Below, one piece after another: positions 45,322 through 52,273 of a stretch of 64,000 nt of DNA (the stretch's first letter is position 1; every line of letters starts with the position of its first letter). Source of the DNA: Paenibacillus albiflavus (GTDB taxonomy: Bacteria; Bacillota; Bacilli; Paenibacillales; NBRC-103111); the NCBI RefSeq assembly GCF_004344915.1, contig NZ_SKFG01000010.1:233835-297834 (forward strand). The letters are read 5' to 3'. Position numbers and translations under genes: made by a program. The notes under the pieces were generated by a model, which ran no database searches, was not told where the DNA came from, and saw only the letters and a program-made list of their open reading frames with translations.

Positions 45322-47067
45322 TCACTCCCAATGCTCTTTTAGAAAAACATGAAATTCTTCTCGATCTTTACTCGACATGCATTGCTCCATCGCAGATATA
45401 TTTCGATCCGAAATTCGATTACCGACAACATATTTACCATCCTTAAACTCTACTATGTTGCTTGCCTCGAACATTTGGCCTCCCAAAGCAGTTGCAGATT
45501 TCGTAAATTCAAGCGGAACACACTCTGTTATTCGTTCAATATAACGTTTGCCGTTATAGTCTTTGGTGAGATGAATATCAAAGTTAATCACTTGTACCAC
45601 CTGCTGCTCTGCAATCATTTCATGATTGAAGATACCAACCTTAAGCAAAGAATTCCGCAGAGAAAAAACAAGATCCTTGAAAGTTTTGGCATGGTGTGTG
45701 AATACAGTGAATAAGCTCGCCACCTGCGACATCTGGATCATCCATGCAGCTACAGCATCAGTAGCCACCTCACCTAGAATATTAACCGCTCCATCCGTCT
45801 TCTTCTGGACATCTAGCCCCTCTTGACCTGAGATCGCATTCGTCTCGCGAAACGTTAGAATATTGCGCTCTGGATAAATATTGCGTGCATGCAGTTCAAA
45901 CGCCATTTCCTGAATACGCAGCGTAAGCGTCGCATAGATCGACTTAATCATCGCCATCAGTAAGGTTGTTTTACCGCTGCCTTGTGCGCCTGTTATAGCA
46001 GTGATCCGCGCACCTTTCATCAAGAACTGTAGAAGTGCAATCGGGAGATACGCATTCTCATCCTGCAGCAACTTCTCCAAGCTGACATTCGGCAGATCAA
46101 ATTTACGGACGAAGAATGCCCATGATTCTGCAAAAGGAGGGCGAACAACGACCACACGTGAACCATCCTTCATTTCATTCACCATGTAACCATTAGCTTC
46201 GGTTAACTGCCCAGGATTGTTATATTTATAGATGTTCTGACAGATCCGTTTAAGCTCAAGCCTCGAGCCAAAAGAGAGGAACGAGCAATGAATCGATTTA
46301 CCTTTGTAAAACAACCAAATACTGCGCTGCGACATCTCGTCGTCCCCACCTGTCCCCGACACACCGCCTGATACGCCATCGATATTCATATCTCTAATCT
46401 CGTCAATGATGCCAAAGCCTTTGTAGTAAGCATAAATCCGTTGCACGATAATCGATAGCTTGTCCTCAAATGTTAATCTTGGGTTCACAGCTTGATAGAT
46501 CCGCTGAATATCCTGCTCGGTGATGATAAAGGACTCACTCTCTTCATGCTCAATAACCGCCTTAGGCTCGTCCAACCTATAAATACGAATTATTTCGTTC
46601 AGTGCCTCAAATCCAACCTTGGATTTATAAACATATAGCAGAATATCGAATTTATCCTGAATCGTCAGCAGCTTACTGTCTTCAAAAGGAATCGCCAGAT
46701 TAATCGTGTCTGCATTCAAGTCATAGGTTTGGATTAGCATATCGAACATGAATTGCTTGACATACGATTTATCACTGTAATCCCCTGTTGAACAACCTTT
46801 TAGAGCCTTTTTCAGCTCAGAACGCTGATTGCTGCGACGCTTGAACTCTTCTTCCGTCAGCCCCAAATCATACAGATTACTATTCGTTAGCTCACCGAGC
46901 TTCACCCGGATAAATTCCGTCATGTTCGTAATTGTGTATTTGTCTGTCTGGAGAGACTTCTTTATTGGAGTAGAACGCGGCCTGGCAAGCTTTAAGAACA
47001 AGAACAGGATGAGTCCAAGCGAAATGAGTACGATCAGTACCAAATTAATCGCTGCATAAGATAACAT
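45322..47067 (-). CDS. TadA/CpaF-like secretion ATPase with N-terminal membrane segment
   Basis: A 581-residue type II/IV secretion ATPase. Walker A is ITGAQGSGKTTLLMAMI at about 352-370; the region GEVATDAVAAWMIQMS and TVFTHHAKTFKDL follow the secretion-ATPase order (Walker B and His boxes). The N-terminal part (about 50-250) matches the CpaF N-domain layout. Unusually it begins with a membrane helix, AINLVLIVLISLGLILFLFL (about 6-25), whereas CpaF proteins are normally cytosolic. It powers assembly by the TadB/C-like protein encoded next. GGAGAG is nine bases before the ATG. Confidence 0.85.
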   Translation of the reverse strand: MLSYAAINLVLIVLISLGLILFLFLKLARPRSTPIKKSLQTDKYTITNMTEFIRVKLGELTNSNLYDLGLTEEEFKRRSNQRSELKKALKGCSTGDYSDKSYVKQFMFDMLIQTYDLNADTINLAIPFEDSKLLTIQDKFDILLYVYKSKVGFEALNEIIRIYRLDEPKAVIEHEESESFIITEQDIQRIYQAVNPRLTFEDKLSIIVQRIYAYYKGFGIIDEIRDMNIDGVSGGVSGTGGDDEMSQRSIWLFYKGKSIHCSFLSFGSRLELKRICQNIYKYNNPGQLTEANGYMVNEMKDGSRVVVVRPPFAESWAFFVRKFDLPNVSLEKLLQDENAYLPIALLQFLMKGARITAITGAQGSGKTTLLMAMIKSIYATLTLRIQEMAFELHARNIYPERNILTFRETNAISGQEGLDVQKKTDGAVNILGEVATDAVAAWMIQMSQVASLFTVFTHHAKTFKDLVFSLRNSLLKVGIFNHEMIAEQQVVQVINFDIHLTKDYNGKRYIERITECVPLEFTKSATALGGQMFEASNIVEFKDGKYVVGNRISDRNISAMEQCMSSKDREEFHVFLKEHWE

Positions 47068-47068
47068 C

Positions 47069-47908
47069 TTAAGACGCTCTCCGATCCATTACTTTGGCAT
47101 CCATATCATTCCCGACCTTCGACATCAACGCTTTAATAAACCGTCTGATCTCTTGTATAAAAAAGTAGTTCTCATGCTTGCGATTAATATTGCGCTGCCT
47201 GATGAAAAATTCCAATACCCGCTTATCATTGCATGCATCCTTATAATCCGTACAATACGGAATTGTATAAATGGGATCCTTGTAATCAAATCTTCTCGCA
47301 ATATTCACCGCGGTATATTTCGAATTCGGATCGTATTGTCCAAGCACAATCATATACGGCTTCTTATTTAGCGCTTCTGGCCAATCCTGCTTAGAGAAGA
47401 AACGCTCTAATAGCGTCATATTCTGGCACAGATTCACCACAATAACATCGGAAGTCTCCAGCAAAGCGCCTGTTAGCGAATTCCTATTGCCACTATGTGT
47501 ATCAAGCAGCACCGCATCATAATACTGACCTGCACAGCTAAATATACTCGTAATGTTATCCTTCATATTGTCATACAGCAGTTCTGTTGGTTTGGAAGTC
47601 CCCATAAGTAAATCAAGACGTTCGTTAATGATCGGAATGGTATAATCAGAGATCATTTCAGGCAATAACCTGTTGCTTCTAGCCAGTCGATCAAGCGCAT
47701 CAATACCTGCGTTAGTAAAATAAGCATTCCGTTCCTCCCCAGCCGAGAAGACCGAGTAAGCAGATTCCAACGTAGACAATGACCACTGCGTTTGTCCCAC
47801 GAGAATTCGCGTTGCATATTCAATACCTATCATCGTTGCTGCGGCAATAACATTTGAAGTTGAACCGACCTGTCCGTGCACATTTCCCCAAAAAGCAATT
47901 TGATTCAA
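47069..47908 (-). CDS. ParA/TadZ-like protein with degenerate P-loop
   Basis: A 279-residue protein with the layout of ParA/MinD ATPases: an N-terminal strand and loop (IAFWGNVHGQVGSTSNVIAA) in the Walker A place but without the lysines of KGGxxKT, and a Walker B-like YDAVLLDTHSG near residue 130. CpaE/TadZ proteins of pilus systems also have atypical P-loops and localise the machine. It overlaps the upstream gene by four bases and is one base before the ATPase gene. Whether it still binds nucleotide is doubtful. Confidence 0.72.
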   Translation of the reverse strand: MNQIAFWGNVHGQVGSTSNVIAAATMIGIEYATRILVGQTQWSLSTLESAYSVFSAGEERNAYFTNAGIDALDRLARSNRLLPEMISDYTIPIINERLDLLMGTSKPTELLYDNMKDNITSIFSCAGQYYDAVLLDTHSGNRNSLTGALLETSDVIVVNLCQNMTLLERFFSKQDWPEALNKKPYMIVLGQYDPNSKYTAVNIARRFDYKDPIYTIPYCTDYKDACNDKRVLEFFIRQRNINRKHENYFFIQEIRRFIKALMSKVGNDMDAKVMDRRAS

Positions 47909-48573
47909 GACAGCTTCCTCCTGATTGCATTTTTTAGCGCCTTCTTAATGGCATTTTCCTCTAAATCAGATACAATTCGAAGTAAACTAAGCAGATTACT
48001 ACGATAATTCCGCGACAATCCCTTAAGTTGGACTTTACTTGCAAATTGATTAATGAGTTTAACTGCGTGATTATATTCATCGTAATGGATGGTAATCGTA
48101 GGTTCGATCCATGCAATAGGGACTGTATCCAGTGTGGAATCCAAATAGTTCTCATCCAAATGACAATCCGTATGATAGATGACTTTGCAGAGCTGGATTG
48201 TTTCCGATCCATGAACTTGGTACAAATGCTCCATTAACAATTGATTATGGACGATTGTGTGCCTATCATAATTCGCAACTAGGACAAGACTCTCATGCTC
48301 ACTGTAGTACGCAAGGTAAGATTCATGATCGATATCAATCAACACATAATCATAGGATTGAATCATGTCCTGAGAAACAAAACCTGTCGCAAGATCAAAA
48401 CCATCATGTTCGCACATTGGCATGCTGGATATACGAGATATCGCGTACTGATAATTACCATTCAAAGTTGCGTCTATTAATAAAACCTTATAGCCGCCAG
48501 TCGTTAAAATTTTACTCATATAAATGAGCAGATCACTTTTATCACAAGCTCCGATCATAAGTATACGCTTCAT
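47905..48573 (-). CDS. Second degenerate ParA/MinD-like protein
   Basis: A 222-residue protein that begins MKRILMIGACDKSDLLIYMS, a strand-loop-helix in Walker A position with a poor P-loop, then KVLLIDATLNGNYQYAIS, which resembles the deviant switch I of MinD-type proteins, and YDYVLIDIDHESYLAYY in Walker B place. The C-terminal 60 residues are basic and helical. I infer a fold relation to ParA/TadZ from this order only. It is coupled to the following ParA-like gene by a four-base overlap and lies 12 bases after the SAF gene. Confidence 0.68.
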   Translation of the reverse strand: MKRILMIGACDKSDLLIYMSKILTTGGYKVLLIDATLNGNYQYAISRISSMPMCEHDGFDLATGFVSQDMIQSYDYVLIDIDHESYLAYYSEHESLVLVANYDRHTIVHNQLLMEHLYQVHGSETIQLCKVIYHTDCHLDENYLDSTLDTVPIAWIEPTITIHYDEYNHAVKLINQFASKVQLKGLSRNYRSNLLSLLRIVSDLEENAIKKALKNAIRRKLS

Positions 48574-48585
48574 TCCATACGCCCC

Positions 48586-49578
48586 TTATTGCCCGTTATT
48601 ACTATCGAGATTAAAAATCTGAGCCTGATCCTCATGCACATTTGAAGGCGTCTGTTCATTTGAAATCGGTAGTTGAGTTGGACTACTACTTTCATTAGCA
48701 ACAATTGGCCTATTCTGAATACTAGGTGTACTAGCGCTTTGTTTGGACGTATAGGTCATTTTATCTGCATCTCCAAGTTCCGATAGTCTCTTCTCTAGAA
48801 GCTCGCGATGCTTCTTCTCAAGTACCGTTCTTGCGATGTGCACAATATTCGGGTCAGCTTGAATCAGTTCCAGAACCGTGCTGCTAACAGGATAGGTCGT
48901 AATCGCTTCGTTCTGCATGTAGGGATCTACATAACTGAGCGCATAGATTGTCGCTTGTTCCAAATAGGCATCTACAATGGCACTCGACATCGTCAATATT
49001 TCCTCTTCATCCATCTCAAGCCAGATGGTATCCAGATTTAAATCCATCACTTTCTTCTTCGTGAGTACAATATAATCATGACCTGTTGGGAACTTAATGC
49101 GAATATCAGCAAAATCGCCCGTCTTAAGCTTGCTCGGCAAGGTAATCAGCTTAAATTCGTTATTCCTCAAGTCATGAGGTGTAGCGCCGTTCACGAACAA
49201 CATCGATTGGATGAGCGGCGTGTTCTGAGCAAGATCAATCTTGGTCACTTTTCCGATCGCATCACGCTTGTCTACCACATTCAGTGGCAGAATATCCTTA
49301 GGAAGCTCTTGCATAACAAGGGCATCATCTGATATTACCGTCCCAGCTGGAATATTGTGCCTTAGCACGTATACCTTTTGTTTATCCCTCTGCTGTTCCA
49401 GTAATAGCTGCTCAGCTTCTTGCACCTTATGCTCATAAGCAGTGATCGCCTCCTCATGTGATTTCTGTAACTCCTGATAACCCCAGAAAACAGCCCCACT
49501 TGATACGACGAGCATAAATAAAGCACCGATCGAGCCTGCCATGATTAAATTTTTGGTTCTTTGGCGTATAACAGCCAT
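48586..49578 (-). CDS. CpaB/RcpC-like SAF domain protein
   Basis: A 330-residue protein with an N-terminal membrane helix (about 12-33), a coiled-coil-like stretch rich in E and Q (35-65), and an SAF domain beginning VYVLRHNIPAGTVISDDALV, the signature of CpaB/RcpC proteins that in Gram-negative Tad systems sit in the periplasm near the secretin. In this single-membrane organism it would face the cell wall. A Ser/Thr/Pro/Gln-rich tail of about 60 residues ends the protein. AGGAGAG precedes the ATG; the kinase gene is 13 bases upstream. Confidence 0.82.
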   Translation of the reverse strand: MAVIRQRTKNLIMAGSIGALFMLVVSSGAVFWGYQELQKSHEEAITAYEHKVQEAEQLLLEQQRDKQKVYVLRHNIPAGTVISDDALVMQELPKDILPLNVVDKRDAIGKVTKIDLAQNTPLIQSMLFVNGATPHDLRNNEFKLITLPSKLKTGDFADIRIKFPTGHDYIVLTKKKVMDLNLDTIWLEMDEEEILTMSSAIVDAYLEQATIYALSYVDPYMQNEAITTYPVSSTVLELIQADPNIVHIARTVLEKKHRELLEKRLSELGDADKMTYTSKQSASTPSIQNRPIVANESSSPTQLPISNEQTPSNVHEDQAQIFNLDSNNGQ

Positions 49579-49591
49579 TCCAGCTCTCCTC

Positions 49592-51145
49592 TCACTTCAT
49601 TACAAAAGATAAAATAATCACGATTATGATTACGCTTGAAATTACGAAGCTCAGCTTCCTTATTTTAGAAAAGAATAGCTTCGACGACTTCTCAGTAGGT
49701 ATTGCCCCAATCATTGGTTCAATCATCTCCGCGATCGCTTGATTCATAATGAAAGGATCCGAATGACAAGGAATCGAAACAACCTGCGAATTCGTTATTT
49801 GCTTCGTAATGTCCTGAATCGACTGTTCCTCGGCGAAAGGAATTGCATACACACAACGATTCTGAACCGAATAGGGATAACACTTGTGAAACTTCAATAA
49901 ATCATGCTGGCGCCATTCGCTGCCAGAAGCGACTACGATTTGCTTATGGGCACGTACAAATTCTTCAAACCAATGATTCTCGTAATAACATCCAATATCT
50001 AAGATGATATAAGCGTAGTTTTCCAGTAACAAAGGAACGACATCTGCTTGAAGCGCAGCCTTATAATACTCAGCACCGTTGATGATAAACTTGTCCGTAA
50101 CATAACGAGGCTCTTTGAATCCTTCATAAACAGCTTCGATTCTGGCAAAATCCTGCGAATCATTCGCTTCGACAATCGCTACCTTTGCATTCTTGTAAGC
50201 GAGATAGTTAGCGATCATAAGCGCCGTATGTGTAGCTCCCGCTCCCTTATACACGCCTGTAACCGATACGATAACGGGACCTATAGGATGCTTGCTGGAA
50301 GCATGTTCAGCGCTAAGCTTATGCTGCTGCGCCGTATCCACCGATCCGACGCGGACTAAATCTCGTTTAACATCGCTCGCCTTCTGATAGCGGTCGTAGG
50401 GAGACTTACGAAGCAGCTTGTTGACAATAAACGTCAAATCTTGCGGCACATTTGGCTCGATTTCATCAAGCCGTTTCTGAGTGACGTAATAATATCTCCC
50501 CCTGCTAAGCAAGTAGTACATCACGGCACCTAGTGTATATAAATCTGTACGATGATCGGTCTGCTGCTCTTCGAATTGCTCTGGCGCTGCGAATCCTATC
50601 GTGCCAAGCTGTACAGTATCTGTCTGCTTGCCTTCTTTAAAGCTTCGTGCGATACCAAAATCGATCAATCGAATATTGTCGTTCTCATCAATCATAATAT
50701 TGGAAGGCTTCAGATCCCGATAAATGATTGGCGTGCTCTGCCCGTGATGCAAGTATTCGAACAGTTCGCAGATTTGCATGGCATATTTCATGACCGCCTT
50801 GCTATCAATCCTTCGATTCCTGCGATCAAAGATACGCTGTAACGTATCGCCTTTAATAAAGTCCATGACCAAATAACTGGTTCCTAGTTCATCAGGCTGT
50901 ATATAGTCAATGACATTAGGCAAAAAGGGATGATTCAGGCGAACCAGGATTTCGGCTTCATCAATGAATCTTTGAAATTCATCATTCTCAAGCATCGTTT
51001 CCTTGATTGCCCATTGCTTGCCACTTAGCTTAAGATCTTCTGCAAGATAAACCGTTCCCATACCGCCCTGTCCAAGCAAACCGATAATTTGATAACGACT
51101 CGCTAGAATATCAGCAATTTGCAGCTTGCTATTGTGCCCCTCCAT
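49592..51145 (-). CDS. Ser/Thr protein kinase fused to ParA-like domain, tail-anchored
   Basis: First gene of the Tad-like cluster, 517 residues. Residues 15-265 are a Hanks-type kinase: glycine loop LLGQGGMGTVYLAED, the lysine in WAIKE, catalytic loop YRDLKPSNIMID (YRD in place of HRD) and DFG in LIDFGIARS. From about 285 a ParA/CpaE-like domain begins (IVSVTGVYKGAGATHTALMI; Walker B-like YIILDIGCYY). The protein ends with one membrane helix (about 497-515), so both domains face the cytosol. No PASTA repeats are present, unlike PrkC. The ATG at 51143-51145 is 11 bases after AGGAGG; an in-frame GTG overlaps that site. It may couple phosphorylation to pilus localisation. Confidence 0.85.
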   Translation of the reverse strand: MEGHNSKLQIADILASRYQIIGLLGQGGMGTVYLAEDLKLSGKQWAIKETMLENDEFQRFIDEAEILVRLNHPFLPNVIDYIQPDELGTSYLVMDFIKGDTLQRIFDRRNRRIDSKAVMKYAMQICELFEYLHHGQSTPIIYRDLKPSNIMIDENDNIRLIDFGIARSFKEGKQTDTVQLGTIGFAAPEQFEEQQTDHRTDLYTLGAVMYYLLSRGRYYYVTQKRLDEIEPNVPQDLTFIVNKLLRKSPYDRYQKASDVKRDLVRVGSVDTAQQHKLSAEHASSKHPIGPVIVSVTGVYKGAGATHTALMIANYLAYKNAKVAIVEANDSQDFARIEAVYEGFKEPRYVTDKFIINGAEYYKAALQADVVPLLLENYAYIILDIGCYYENHWFEEFVRAHKQIVVASGSEWRQHDLLKFHKCYPYSVQNRCVYAIPFAEEQSIQDITKQITNSQVVSIPCHSDPFIMNQAIAEMIEPMIGAIPTEKSSKLFFSKIRKLSFVISSVIIIVIILSFVMK

Positions 51146-51242
51146 CCTTATTAACACCTCCTACAAGTAATAGCATTAATTCCCCCCTTTATGGCTTCAT
51201 CTATAGTTCAATTGGCTTATACAGCCCCTTTCACGCACAAAA

Positions 51243-51283
51243 AACCGCCCAAAACTCTAATGATTCAAGAGTCATGGGCGGTT
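51243..51283 (-). terminator. Intrinsic terminator of the HxlR gene
   Basis: AACCGCCCA (51243-51251) pairs with TGGGCGGTT (51275-51283), with an inner ACTCT/AGAGT stem; the minus strand continues TTTTTTGTG. It separates the HxlR gene from the kinase operon. Confidence 0.88.
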
Positions 51284-51349
51284 CTTCCGCACTAATATTA
51301 ACTTAATACTATGTTTATCATAATTTGTAACATTTTGCAAGCCTATTTA

Positions 51350-51673
51350 TTATGAATTCGGAATATCTAAGCACCATTTTTCAGCCCATTTCTGAACTTC
51401 ATTCATGGATCCTTCGAGGTCTTTCCCTTTATCTGTCAATTCATACTCGATTCGTACTGGTGTTTCGGGGTACACATGCCGAATAATAATTCCAGCAGTT
51501 TCAAGCTCCTTGAACCTCTCCGAAAGCATGCGGTCACTCATATTCGGGATCACATCTGATATATCTTTAAACCGTTTCGGACCACTTAGCAGTACTTTAA
51601 TAATCATTCCTGTCCATCTTTTGCCTAGCAGCTCAAACGCGTCTTCGAATCTAGGACATAAACGTTCTGCCAT
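51350..51673 (-). CDS. HxlR-family transcriptional regulator
   Basis: A 107-residue winged-helix regulator with the HxlR pattern: RFEDAFELLGKRWTGMIIKVLL, SDVIPNMSDRMLSERFKEL and IIRHVYPETPVRIEYELTDKG. A cysteine at position 6 (MAERLCPRF) matches the redox-active cysteine of YodB/HypR in B. subtilis, which sense quinones and oxidants by thiol chemistry, so a redox-sensing role is plausible. The gene is divergent from doxX, and the shared spacer holds a palindrome over the doxX promoter, suggesting that it represses doxX and perhaps itself. Confidence 0.9.
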   Translation of the reverse strand: MAERLCPRFEDAFELLGKRWTGMIIKVLLSGPKRFKDISDVIPNMSDRMLSERFKELETAGIIIRHVYPETPVRIEYELTDKGKDLEGSMNEVQKWAEKWCLDIPNS

Positions 51674-51715
51674 GTTGACTCATCTCCTTAATAATATTTA
51701 TTTTAACATAATTAC

Positions 51716-51762
51716 TTGACAAAAAGATAGATACTAACATATTATACTTACATAAAGTAAGT
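51716..51762 (+). promoter_or_regulatory. doxX promoter with overlapping palindromic operator
   Basis: TTGACA (51716-51721) and TATTAT (51740-51745) with an 18-base spacer form a good sigma-A promoter. Immediately downstream lies the perfect inverted repeat ACTTAC-5-GTAAGT (51746-51762), covering the expected start point, a likely operator for the divergent HxlR regulator. Confidence 0.75.
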
Positions 51763-51810
51763 AATTTATTATAAATAACTTATTAAAAATAAATAAGGAG
51801 TTGTCCATTT

Positions 51811-52215
51811 ATGTTATCATCAATTGGTTTATTAGTTATTCGATTAGTAGTGGGGTTAACTTTAGCCGCACACGGCGCACAGAAATTATTCGGTTGGTTT
51901 GGCGGTTACGGTCCTAAAGGGACTGGTGGATTCTTCGATTCCATCGGTTTCAAACCAGGGGTATTTCTTGCCGTATTAGTTGGTTTAGCTGAATTTGGCG
52001 GCGGCCTCATGGTTGCTGCAGGCTTCCTCACTTGGCTAGGAGCTGCATTCATCACGATCGTTATGCTTGGTGCATTACTCAAAGTTCATGCGAAGAACGG
52101 TTTTTGGGTCACTTCAAACGGAATTGAATTCACGCTAATCATAATTGCAGTCGTTGTTGGCATTGCTTTCATCGGTGCTGGCGATTACTCGCTTGATGCA
52201 TTGTGGTTTAAATAA
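51811..52215 (+). CDS. DoxX family membrane protein
   Basis: A 134-residue membrane protein with four hydrophobic helices of the DoxX type (LLVIRLVVGLTLAAHGAQKL; FGWFGGYGPKGTGGFFDSIG). DoxX proteins such as B. subtilis CatD lower the toxicity of quinones or oxidative stress, often controlled by HxlR-type repressors, which matches the divergent neighbour. AAGGAG lies upstream of the ATG. It is monocistronic, ending at a bidirectional terminator. A more exact biochemical role is not known. Confidence 0.9.
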   Translation: MLSSIGLLVIRLVVGLTLAAHGAQKLFGWFGGYGPKGTGGFFDSIGFKPGVFLAVLVGLAEFGGGLMVAAGFLTWLGAAFITIVMLGALLKVHAKNGFWVTSNGIEFTLIIIAVVVGIAFIGAGDYSLDALWFK

Positions 52216-52220
52216 TAGCA

Positions 52221-52263
52221 AAGGGGCTATACCTCAGGTCATTCCACCTTGGTATAGCCCCTT
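52221..52263. terminator. Bidirectional terminator between doxX and the FAD oxidoreductase gene
   Basis: AAGGGGCTATACC (52221-52233) pairs perfectly with GGTATAGCCCCTT (52251-52263). T-rich tracts on both sides are modest (TTGTATTTATT on plus; TTGCTATTATTT on minus), fitting a shared terminator of the convergent genes. Confidence 0.82.
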
Positions 52264-52273
52264 CATCTTGTAT

